From positions 1 to 5,957 of the forward strand of contig JACADX010000299.1 in NCBI GenBank assembly GCA_013389125.1: a stretch of DNA of 5,957 nucleotides. The letters are read 5' to 3'. The position numbers and the translations under genes were made by a program. The DNA is from Parvularculaceae bacterium. Lineage in GTDB: Bacteria; Pseudomonadota; Alphaproteobacteria; Caulobacterales; Parvularculaceae. Positions 1 to 5,488 of this stretch are shown piece after piece (position 1 is the first letter of the stretch; each line of letters opens with the position of its first letter). The notes under the pieces are model-generated. The model searched no databases. It had not been told where the DNA came from and saw only the letters and a list, made by a program, of their open reading frames with translations.

Positions 1-1478
1 CAATAACGCTGCGCCGGCTCGTCATAGCGCGGCAGGTTCTCGGCGATCGGAATTGACGGGTCCTTAAGTATGAGGTGCGGCGGCTGATTTTCCTCGTGAT
101 TGACCCCCGAGAATGAAACATTGGTCAGGCGGTCGAATGTGAGAACGCCGTCGGGCCGCGGATAGTCGATCTTCCGGTGTTTGGCCGCAGGCTCCGTCGC
201 CGCCGCGTCGCTTTTTCCGTGCTTCAAGGTGCCGAAGAAGGAAAAGCCCGGGATGAGCGTATTGGTCCAAAGGTCGAGCCCCGAAAGCCCGATGCCGCCA
301 AGGAGGGTCCCGAATTTCGACCAGAGGGGCTTGGCGTTGCGCGCCTTGAAGAGCTCCCGCCGCACGGAGGACGCCTGATAGGCGGCCTCGTAGCGGTCGA
401 GAACGTCTCCCGAGCGCCCTTCGACGATCGCGTCGAACGCGGCCTCGGCGGCCATCAGCCCCGTCAGCATCGCGTTGTGATTGCCTTTGATGCGCGGCAC
501 GTTGACGAAGCCGGCCGCGCAGCCGATGAGGGCGCCGCCCGGAAAGGCGAGCTTTGGTACCGACTGATAGCCGCCCTCGGTGATCGCGCGCGCGCCGTAG
601 GCGAGACGCCTTCCGCCCTCGAGCAGCGCGGCGATCTCGGGATGCGTCTTGAATTTCTGGAACTCCGCATACGGATAAAGGTGCGGGTTCCTGTAATTGA
701 GATGCACGACGAACCCGAGGGCGATCGTATTGTCGTCGTAATGATAAAGGAACGACCCGCCGCCCGCGTCGTTCGCCAGGGGCCAGCCGAAGGTGTGCTG
801 GATGTGGCCGGGGCGGGCGTTTTCCGGGCGTATCTCCCAGATCTCCTTGAGGCCGATGCCGAATTTCTGCGGATCGCGGCCGGCGTCGAGGCGATAGCGC
901 CCGATTAGCGACTTGGCGAGCGAGCCGCGCGCGCCCTCCGCGATGAGGACGTATTTCCCGCAAAGCTCCAACCCGGGCTGATAATGCTCCGTCGGCTGAC
1001 CATCCCTGCCGATTCCGACCTCGCCGACTACGACGCCCAGGAGGGAGCCGTCCTCGCGAAAGACCGGCTTTGAAGCCGCCATTCCGGGATAAATTTCAAC
1101 GCCGAGGCCTTCGGCTTCGCGCCCGAGCCAACGGCACAGATTGCCCATCGAGACGACGTAGGCGCCGTGGTTCTTCACCATCGGCGGCAGCGCGAAAGCC
1201 GGCAGCGCAAGCGACCCCGAAGGGCCGAGGATCTTGAAGCTTTCGGACGTCACCTCGACCGTAACGGGCGCATCCTTTTCCCGCCAATCCGGAATGAGCG
1301 CGTCAAGCCCTGAGGGATCAAGGACGGCGCCGGAGAGAATATGCGCGCCGATTTCCGATCCCTTCTCGACGAGGACGACCGAAAGCTCGCGCCCGTCTTC
1401 GGCGGCGCGCTGCTTGAGGCGAATCGCGGCGGAGAGGCCGGCGGGACCCGCGCCGACGATGACGACGTCGAATTCCAT
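1..1478 (-). CDS. etfQO: Electron-transfer flavoprotein:ubiquinone oxidoreductase (ETF-QO), 3' end cut by window edge
   Basis: This enzyme takes electrons from reduced electron-transfer flavoprotein (loaded by acyl-CoA and other flavin dehydrogenases) and passes them to ubiquinone at the inner membrane. I translated the minus strand from the ATG at 1478-1476 and it stays open for 492 codons to the edge. The N-terminus has a Rossmann FAD-binding motif (DVVIVGAGPAGL, Gly9/11/14), then the family-typical GAHILSGAVLDP. The central and later parts carry GFVVHLNYRNPHLYPY, EGGYQSVPKLAFPGG and NVPRIKGNHNAMLTGL, all characteristic of ETF-QO. The last full codons read LPRYDEPAQRY and the two remaining bases are TG, which fits the first Cys of the C-terminal CPAGVYE motif. 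Family members are about 550 residues, so roughly 60 residues holding the [4Fe-4S] ligands lie outside. The start rests on homology: the only purine-rich stretch (GAGAGA) directly abuts the ATG. It is divergent from the YhhN gene. Family identity is secure. Confidence 0.95.
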   Translation of the reverse strand, partial: MEFDVVIVGAGPAGLSAAIRLKQRAAEDGRELSVVLVEKGSEIGAHILSGAVLDPSGLDALIPDWREKDAPVTVEVTSESFKILGPSGSLALPAFALPPMVKNHGAYVVSMGNLCRWLGREAEGLGVEIYPGMAASKPVFREDGSLLGVVVGEVGIGRDGQPTEHYQPGLELCGKYVLIAEGARGSLAKSLIGRYRLDAGRDPQKFGIGLKEIWEIRPENARPGHIQHTFGWPLANDAGGGSFLYHYDDNTIALGFVVHLNYRNPHLYPYAEFQKFKTHPEIAALLEGGRRLAYGARAITEGGYQSVPKLAFPGGALIGCAAGFVNVPRIKGNHNAMLTGLMAAEAAFDAIVEGRSGDVLDRYEAAYQASSVRRELFKARNAKPLWSKFGTLLGGIGLSGLDLWTNTLIPGFSFFGTLKHGKSDAAATEPAAKHRKIDYPRPDGVLTFDRLTNVSFSGVNHEENQPPHLILKDPSIPIAENLPRYDEPAQRY

Positions 1479-1523
1479 TCTCTCGCGTTCATGCGCGGCG
1501 TCGGCCATTCGGAAGCCCTTCCC

Positions 1524-1610
1524 GTTTCGCCGCCCGAGATAGCGGCGGCGTTTGCTTTTGGCAAAAATCGCCGGCAAACGCCAATTGGCGCGTCAGCGCC
1601 GAAGCGAAAC
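1524..1610. promoter_or_regulatory. Nested inverted repeats in the etfQO/yhhN divergent intergenic region
   Basis: The 158-base gap 1479-1636 contains several overlapping perfect inverted repeats. GTTTCGC (1524-1530) pairs with GCGAAAC (1604-1610). GGCGTTTGC (1547-1555) pairs with GCAAACGCC (1574-1582). TTTGC (1551-1555) can also pair with GCAAA (1561-1565), with GGCG (1547-1550) and CGCC (1569-1572) outside it. CGCCAATTGGCG (1579-1590) is a 12-base perfect palindrome. GGCGC (1587-1591) pairs with GCGCC (1596-1600). The first two pairs are almost concentric, centred near 1565-1567. This is the pattern of one or more dimeric-regulator operators between divergent genes, or of competing hairpins. 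The pairings are seen in the sequence; the operator role is inferred, and I cannot match them to a specific regulator. Confidence 0.55.
1536..1564 (-). promoter_or_regulatory. Candidate sigma70-type promoter for etfQO
   Basis: On the minus strand TTGCCA (1564-1559, five of six matches to TTGACA) is followed after 17 bases by TATCTC (1541-1536, three of six matches to TATAAT). This would start transcription near 1529 and give a leader of about 50 bases before the ATG at 1478. The -35 element lies inside the nested inverted repeats, so a repressor bound there could block it. On the plus strand the same bases give TTGGCA (1558-1563), but no acceptable -10 follows at the right distance for the YhhN gene. 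The -10 match is weak. Confidence 0.35.
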
Positions 1611-1636
1611 CGAACGAAGCGGGGGGCGACAGCTTG

Positions 1637-2275
1637 ATGACGCCGCACTTTTTTGTCGCGCTTTGCGGCGCGTTCACGCTCGGACTTCTTTATGCGGAGC
1701 ACAAGGAAAGCGCCGCCCTGAAGCAGGTCTTCAAGCCGGCGGCGTCGCTTGCGTTCATTCTGGCGGGGATCGCGGCCGGCGGGCTCGAAACGCCGTTCGG
1801 CCGCTTGATCCTCACGGGCCTCGTCCTCTGCGCGCTCGGCGACGTGCTGCTCATCCCGCGCGCGCCCCGGTTCTTTCTCGCCGGCATGGGCGCCTTCGCC
1901 GCCGGCCATGGCGCCTATATCGCCGCCTTCGCGGTCGGCGGCGTAGCGATGTCTCCAGCGGTCCTGCTCGCGACAGCGGCCGCCGGCGTCTTTTCCGCCG
2001 GTCTTGTCATCTGGCTCTGGCGCGATCTCGGCAGGTTTCAGGCGCCCGTCATCGCCTATGCCGCGGTCATCAGCGCCATGGTCGCGTCGGCCGCCGCGCA
2101 TTTTGCTGCGGCGCCCTCGCGCGAGGCCGCACAGCTTTTCCTCGCCGCCGCGGGCTTTGCCGTCTCCGATTTTTCCGTCGCCCGCGACCAGTTCCGCAAA
2201 CGGTCCTTTTTCAACCGGCTCTGGGGCCTGCCGCTTTATTACGCCGCGCAGTGCCTGTTCGGGCTCAGCGTTTGA
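1637..2275 (+). CDS. YhhN/TMEM86 family integral membrane protein (putative lysoplasmalogenase)
   Basis: A 212-residue, almost entirely hydrophobic protein with about eight membrane segments, the usual size and topology of the YhhN family. Family landmarks in order: KP at 33-34 after a short first loop, CALGDVLL with Asp69, then RFFLAGMGAFAAGHGAYIAAF (75-98) with His91, and near the end GFAVSDFSVA with Asp178 and LPLYYAAQCLFG. Characterised animal TMEM86 members and some bacterial homologues hydrolyse the vinyl-ether bond of lysoplasmalogens. Whether this host makes plasmalogens is unknown, so the substrate is open. I chose the ATG at 1637, ten bases after a GGGGGG stretch (1621-1626); a TTG directly before it (1634) would add one residue. 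The glycosylase gene begins 31 bases after the stop, suggesting co-transcription. It is divergent from etfQO. Family call strong, activity inferred. Confidence 0.88.
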   Translation: MTPHFFVALCGAFTLGLLYAEHKESAALKQVFKPAASLAFILAGIAAGGLETPFGRLILTGLVLCALGDVLLIPRAPRFFLAGMGAFAAGHGAYIAAFAVGGVAMSPAVLLATAAAGVFSAGLVIWLWRDLGRFQAPVIAYAAVISAMVASAAAHFAAAPSREAAQLFLAAAGFAVSDFSVARDQFRKRSFFNRLWGLPLYYAAQCLFGLSV

Positions 2276-2306
2276 CCCGCAGGGAAAGGCGTGGTGCAAA
2301 TCGGTC

Positions 2307-3104
2307 ATGCGGAATGGAACCGACGCCGCGCGTGCGCTTCTGCGCTGGTATGTCGACGCCGGCGTCGACGAGGCCGTCGAGGCTCTCCCGATCAATCGGT
2401 TCGAGGCGCCGCCCGAGACGGCGGCGGCGCCGTCGCGCGAGGCGAGAGCCCCTGCGGCGCCTGTCACCGCGATCCGTCCTTCAGGTCAGCCAAGCGCCGA
2501 CGAGGCGATCGCGCTAGCGGCGCGGAGCGCTGCTGCGTGCCGGACTTTTGAGGAGCTTGCGTCGGCTGTCGCCGCCTTCGATGGCTGCGGATTGAAAGCC
2601 GGCGCGCGCAAGACCTGTTTTGCGGACGGCGTTCCGGGCGCCTCCCTGCTTGTCATCGGCGAGGCGCCCGGTCGCGACGAGGACGCGGTCGGGAGACCCT
2701 TTGTCGGCCGGGCCGGACAGCTTCTCGACAAGATGCTCGCCGCGATCGGGCGCTCGCGGAAAACGGATGTCCTGATTTCGAACGTCGTTTACTGGCGCCC
2801 GCCGGGGAACCGGACGCCGACCCAGGAGGAGATCGCAATCTGCCGGCCGTTCGTCGAGAGGCTGATCGAGCTTACTGCGCCGAAGGCGGTGATGCTCGCC
2901 GGCGGCGCGCCGACGCAGGCCCTGCTCGGCGCGACCGGCATCATGCGCGCGCGGGGACAGTGGAAGGCGATAACCCTCGCCTCGGGGTTCAAGGTCCCGG
3001 CGCTGCCGGTCTTTCACCCGGCATTCTTGTTGCGTCAGCCGGCGCAAAAGCGCCTCGCCTGGGCGGACCTTCAAATGCTTGCCGTCCGGTTAAGAGAGGA
3101 TTAA
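2307..3104 (+). CDS. udg: Family-4-like uracil-DNA glycosylase with only two of four iron-sulfur cysteines
   Basis: Removes uracil from DNA as the first step of base-excision repair. The 265-residue protein has an N-terminal helix (LLRWYVDAGVDEAV, 11-24), an Ala/Pro-rich linker (about 33-62), and the glycosylase domain from about residue 80. Motif A is GEAPGRDED (118-126), followed by GRPFVGRAGQLLDKML (129-144), WRPPGNRTPT (163-172) and motif B HPAFLLR (237-243). Against my recollection of the Thermotoga maritima family-4 enzyme, its four [4Fe-4S] cysteines align with Phe91, Cys94, Trp163 and Cys179, so two ligands are missing. I recall similar changes in alphaproteobacterial relatives, so this is probably a clade trait rather than a sequencing error. 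The ATG at 2307 is the only reasonable start after the YhhN stop; AGGGAAAGG (2281-2289) is 17 bases upstream, too far for an ideal ribosome site. A CtrA-type motif covers its stop codon. Confidence 0.93.
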   Translation: MRNGTDAARALLRWYVDAGVDEAVEALPINRFEAPPETAAAPSREARAPAAPVTAIRPSGQPSADEAIALAARSAAACRTFEELASAVAAFDGCGLKAGARKTCFADGVPGASLLVIGEAPGRDEDAVGRPFVGRAGQLLDKMLAAIGRSRKTDVLISNVVYWRPPGNRTPTQEEIAICRPFVERLIELTAPKAVMLAGGAPTQALLGATGIMRARGQWKAITLASGFKVPALPVFHPAFLLRQPAQKRLAWADLQMLAVRLRED

Positions 3105-3105
3105 C
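3090..3105 (+). promoter_or_regulatory. Full CtrA-type binding site, TTAA-N7-TTAAC, ahead of the lytic transglycosylase gene
   Basis: TTAA (3090-3093), seven bases, then TTAAC (3101-3105) match the full consensus of the alphaproteobacterial cell-cycle regulator CtrA exactly. The site spans the last codons and the TAA stop of the glycosylase gene and ends 58 bases before the GTG start of the transglycosylase gene, a normal promoter distance. TTAA is rare here: I find it four times in the window (64-67, 3090-3093, 3101-3104, 5473-5476), and two of those have exactly the CtrA spacing. At CtrA-activated promoters the box often overlaps the -35 region. I see no convincing -10; TACGAT at 3117-3122 is the nearest candidate but is badly spaced. 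The match is seen; binding is inferred. Confidence 0.6.
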
Positions 3106-3149
3106 GCTGGGTTTATTACGATCGGGACAGGCGCAAGAAGGCGCCGGAT

Positions 3150-3166
3150 GGGAGGCCCTTCGCGTG
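3150..3166 (+). promoter_or_regulatory. Ribosome binding site fixing a GTG start
   Basis: GGGAGG at 3150-3155 is a strong Shine-Dalgarno sequence eight bases before the in-frame GTG at 3164-3166. The ATG at 3148 is in another frame. The reading frame stays open upstream as far as 2960, but that part overlaps the glycosylase gene and would bury the signal peptide, so GTG is the start. A short inverted repeat, GGCGC (3130-3134) with GCGCC (3141-3145), sits just upstream in the leader. Confidence 0.8.
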
Positions 3167-4888
3167 CTCCGATTTCTCGCCGCCTTCGCCGTCGCGCTTT
3201 TGGCCGTCGCCGCGCCCGCCGCCGCCGAAGGCGACGCCTTTGCGCCAAAGGTCCTCACGGACGCCGATCGCGCGCTCTATGAGGAGATCTTCGCTCTCCA
3301 GGAAGAGGCGGACTGGCGCGGGGCGGACCGCAAGATCGCGGCGCTCGAGGACCGCTCGCTCCTCGGCTATGTGATGATGGAGCGCTATCTCCATCCGACC
3401 GCCTATCGCTCGACTTATGAGGAACTCAAGGCGTGGATGGCCTATTACGCCGATCATCCGGAGGCGGACAGAATCTACGCGCTGGCCAAGCGCAAGCGGC
3501 CGCGCGGCGCCGCGCCGCCGCTCGCGCCGCTGCCGCGAAAATGGCGGGATGAGCCGCAGGCGCCCCTGCACCCGGAGCTTGAGCGCGACTACGCGAAAAC
3601 CAGCCGGCCGCTTCTCGCTCAGATCGAGGGGCGCGTGCGCCATCTGACGAAACGGGAACAGGCTTCGACCGCGCTCAAGGAAATTGAAAACCGCCTCAAG
3701 CGCGGGTCGATCACCGCGCGCCAGTTCGATCGCATGCGCTCCTGGATCGCCGCGAGCCTTTATTACCAGGGCTATATCGCGCGCGCGAAAGAGATCGCCG
3801 ACGACGTTTCGTTGAAGAGCGGCGACAGCGCCGTCCTTGCCTACTGGATTTCCGGGCTCATTCGCTTCCGCGAAGGCGACGCGGCGACGGCGCATGAGCG
3901 GTTTTCAGCGATGGCGAAGGTCAAGGAGCAGGAGCCGGCGCTCCGCTCCGCCGCCGGCTTTTGGGCCTCGCGAACCGCGCTCGCTGCGGGCCGCGCCGCG
4001 GATGTCGCATCAAATCTTGAGATCGCCGCCGAATTTCCCTTCACCTTTTACGGTCAGCTCGCGCTCGCCCAGCTAGGCCGCCGCTATGACTACAATTGGA
4101 CGCCGCCGTCGCTTACCCGCGAGTCGTTCGAGGCGCTCGCCGCTGCGGAGCCGTCCGTGCGTCGCGCCGTCGCGCTCATCGAAGTCGGACGCCGCAACGA
4201 AGCCGATCTTGAATTCCGCTGGATCAACGGCCGCGTCAGCGACGAGCGCGCGGTCGATCTTCTCGCCGTCGAGGCCGCGCTCGATCTCCCCGCCGCGCAG
4301 CTTGATCTCGCGCTCGGCCGACAGGGCCGCGAATTCGAGGCGGGACTGTTCCCGATTCCCGCCTACGCGCCGGCGAACGGTTTCACGGCGAACCCCGCGC
4401 TCATTTACGCGCTGATGCGGCAGGAATCGAAATTCAAGGTTGAGGCGACGAGCCGCGTCGGCGCGCGCGGCCTCATGCAGCTGATGCCGAGGACCGCGAG
4501 CTATATGGCCAAGGATCAAAGCCTCAAAGGCCGCGGCAAGGACAAACTCTACGATCCCGCCGTCAATCTCTCGATCGGTCAGGACTATGTGAATCATCTC
4601 ATCGAGACCGCCGCCGGCGGCGATCTCTTCGACATGGCGCTCGCCTATAATGGCGGACCGGGCAATCTCCGCCGCTGGAAGCGCGAGGTCGCGATCGACG
4701 ATCCTCTGCTTTTCATCGAAAGCGTTCCAAACCCGGAAAGCCGCGACTTCGTCGAGAAAGTGCTGACCAATTTCTGGGTCTACAGCCAGCGCCTCGGCAA
4801 GAATCCGACAAGCCGCGATCGCGTCGCGGCGGGAGAATTGCCGCTCTACGAAGCGATGGAGGCGATCGCCGCCGGCGCCGGGAAATAG
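3164..4888 (+). CDS. slt: Periplasmic soluble lytic murein transglycosylase, Slt70-like
   Basis: Cleaves the MurNAc-GlcNAc bond of peptidoglycan non-hydrolytically, forming 1,6-anhydromuropeptides during wall turnover and division. The 574-residue product starts with a signal peptide: Arg3, a hydrophobic run, then AAPAAA, with likely cleavage after Ala21, so it acts in the periplasm. No lipobox Cys is present. Residues of about 30-400 are helix-rich, like the superhelical scaffold of Slt70. The catalytic SLT domain carries MRQESKF with the predicted acid/base Glu421, GARGLMQLMP (433-442) and ALAYNGGPGN with Tyr495. It ends with FIESVPNPESRDFVEKVL, typical of the family. Length is slightly below Escherichia coli Slt70. 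It lies 59 bases after the glycosylase gene but has its own CtrA-type site and strong ribosome site, so it may be transcribed independently and cell-cycle dependent. Its TAG stop is the first three bases of a palindromic repeat. The gene converges on the acetyltransferase gene. Confidence 0.95.
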   Translation: MLRFLAAFAVALLAVAAPAAAEGDAFAPKVLTDADRALYEEIFALQEEADWRGADRKIAALEDRSLLGYVMMERYLHPTAYRSTYEELKAWMAYYADHPEADRIYALAKRKRPRGAAPPLAPLPRKWRDEPQAPLHPELERDYAKTSRPLLAQIEGRVRHLTKREQASTALKEIENRLKRGSITARQFDRMRSWIAASLYYQGYIARAKEIADDVSLKSGDSAVLAYWISGLIRFREGDAATAHERFSAMAKVKEQEPALRSAAGFWASRTALAAGRAADVASNLEIAAEFPFTFYGQLALAQLGRRYDYNWTPPSLTRESFEALAAAEPSVRRAVALIEVGRRNEADLEFRWINGRVSDERAVDLLAVEAALDLPAAQLDLALGRQGREFEAGLFPIPAYAPANGFTANPALIYALMRQESKFKVEATSRVGARGLMQLMPRTASYMAKDQSLKGRGKDKLYDPAVNLSIGQDYVNHLIETAAGGDLFDMALAYNGGPGNLRRWKREVAIDDPLLFIESVPNPESRDFVEKVLTNFWVYSQRLGKNPTSRDRVAAGELPLYEAMEAIAAGAGK

Positions 4889-4910
4889 AGCGGCGTGCGC
4901 GGTTCAGCGC
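4886..4910. repeat. Short copy (25 bases) of a TAGAGC palindromic repeat
   Basis: The first 15 bases (TAGAGCGGCGTGCGC, 4886-4900) and the last 10 (GGTTCAGCGC, 4901-4910) match the two ends of the copy at 5921-5957 without a mismatch. This copy lacks 12 bases present there; the step falls exactly between two GCGTGCGC direct repeats of the longer copy, as expected from slippage or recombination. Its TAG is the transglycosylase stop codon, and the TCA inside GGTTCAGCGC is, on the minus strand, the TGA stop of the acetyltransferase gene. The layout (TAGAGC, arm, GTG-rich loop, CGGTT, arm) resembles abundant intergenic palindromic elements of Hyphomicrobiales as I remember them; that comparison is from memory. 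Confidence 0.75.
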
Positions 4911-4921
4911 GTAAACGCCGC
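4890..4921. terminator. Possible bidirectional hairpin terminator between convergent genes
   Basis: GCGGCGT (4890-4896) pairs with ACGCCGC (4915-4921), and inside it GCGC (4897-4900) pairs with GCGC (4907-4910) around a six-base loop (4901-4906), leaving GTAA (4911-4914) unpaired. The 11-pair, GC-rich stem begins one base after the transglycosylase stop codon and includes the acetyltransferase stop. No T-run follows on either strand, so intrinsic termination is uncertain. It might instead block readthrough or protect transcript 3' ends, as REP-type elements do. Confidence 0.35.
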
Positions 4922-5419
4922 GAGGAACAAATACGAGAGCGAGCGCCCCGATTCCGAATCATGGCGCGACGATCGAGGCGTCCTTAGGCGCCCTAAGAAT
5001 TTCCACTCGTAAAGAACGAAAGCCTGCGCCGGCGCCGCGCCGGGAACCGACCGATAAAGGGCGTTGGCGGCGGCGTTGTCCGTCTCCGTTCCAACCCAGG
5101 CGCATGAGCAGCCGCGCGCCTTCGCCGCCTCGAGCAGCGTTTCGACGAGACGGCGGCCGACGCCGCGCCGGCGATGCGTCAACGCCACCGCAACCTCATT
5201 GATGAAGAGTTGCGGCGCCTTGTCGGGATGAAAGCATTCGACCCCCATCGCCATGCCGACGACCGTTCCCTCGTCAACCGCGACGGCGAGAACATGGCGC
5301 GGGTCGCCGAGAAACGCCGCAAGGCTGTGAGCGTTTATCTCATCGTCAAACACGTCGTCGGCGACGCGATCGAGAAGGCCCGCCTCGTCGCGCCCGACAA
5401 TTCGGCAATCCGCTGTCAT
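4904..5419 (-). CDS. GNAT-family N-acetyltransferase with an unusual C-terminal tail
   Basis: Predicted cytoplasmic acetyl-CoA-dependent N-acyltransferase of 171 residues. The fold is recognisable: an N-terminal helical part with DDVFDDEINAHSLAAFL (21-37), strands VLAVAVDEGTVVGMAMGV (43-60), then LFINEVAVALTHRRRGVGRRLVE (71-93). The acetyl-CoA loop is Arg83-x-x-Gly86-x-Gly88. It is followed by a helix, TETDNAAANALYRSVPG (111-127) and the last strand FVLYEWKF (134-141). The VFDDE/HRRRG/TDNxxANALY pattern recalls aminoglycoside 3-N-acetyltransferase I relatives, but the substrate cannot be named. I chose the ATG at 5419-5417 because GGAG (5432-5429) is nine bases upstream; the frame stays open to 5500 but would overlap the divergent GFA gene. 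About 30 residues after the last strand (142-171) are Arg/Ser-rich, contain rare TTA and CTA codons, and end inside the palindromic repeat; they look like recruited noncoding DNA. Confidence 0.88.
   Translation of the reverse strand: MTADCRIVGRDEAGLLDRVADDVFDDEINAHSLAAFLGDPRHVLAVAVDEGTVVGMAMGVECFHPDKAPQLFINEVAVALTHRRRGVGRRLVETLLEAAKARGCSCAWVGTETDNAAANALYRSVPGAAPAQAFVLYEWKFLGRLRTPRSSRHDSESGRSLSYLFLAAFTR
4983..4997. other. Perfect 6-bp hairpin inside the acetyltransferase 3' end
   Basis: CTTAGG (4983-4988), a three-base loop CGC, and CCTAAG (4992-4997) form a perfect inverted repeat just after the codons for the final GNAT strand. It contains the TTA and CTA codons of residues 142 and 145, uncommon in this GC-rich window. 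It may be a remnant of a former 3' untranslated hairpin. No T-run follows on the minus strand. Confidence 0.4.
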
Positions 5420-5488
5420 CACTGTCGACTCCGGCTTGCGCGCGCCGGGCTGGCGCGCCGTACTTCGAGCCATTAATGTCATGATGCG
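5420..5488. promoter_or_regulatory. Divergent promoter region between the GNAT and GFA genes
   Basis: These 69 bases must carry the start signals of both divergent genes. GCGCGCC (5440-5446) pairs with GGCGCGC (5452-5458) around a five-base loop, next to the acetyltransferase ribosome site (GGAG, 5432-5429), and could form a leader hairpin in that transcript. CATTAATG (5471-5478) is an eight-base perfect palindrome 10 bases before the GFA start and one of the few AT-rich spots in the window. I see no convincing paired -35/-10 elements on either strand and no Shine-Dalgarno sequence before the GFA ATG. Promoter function is inferred from gene orientation. Confidence 0.45.

Noticed and set aside
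64..963. Long open frame on the minus strand (299 codons)
   Set aside because: It is out of frame with the clear ETF-QO reading of the same strand, is dominated by Arg/Ala/Pro, and has no recognisable motif. It arises from high GC.
2004..2306. N-terminal extension of the glycosylase
   Set aside because: The frame is open but the residues are low-complexity and lie entirely over the YhhN gene; the family-like N-terminal helix begins just after the ATG at 2307.
1250..2467. 405-codon open frame on the minus strand
   Set aside because: It runs antisense through the YhhN gene and across the intergenic region and covers the ETF-QO start in another frame; composition is Arg/Gly-rich and unlike any family I know.
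1552..2517. 321-codon open frame on the plus strand
   Set aside because: Overlaps the YhhN gene and the start of the glycosylase gene in another frame; extremely Arg-rich, a typical GC shadow.
3130..3145. Hairpin GGCGC/GCGCC as a terminator after the glycosylase gene
   Set aside because: Only five base pairs, no T-run, and it lies immediately before the transglycosylase ribosome site.
2960..3163. N-terminal extension of the lytic transglycosylase
   Set aside because: It would overlap the glycosylase gene and hide the signal peptide; the GTG at 3164 has an excellent ribosome site.
3116..3895. 259-codon open frame antisense to the transglycosylase
   Set aside because: No motif, no ribosome site, and fully covered by a confidently assigned gene.
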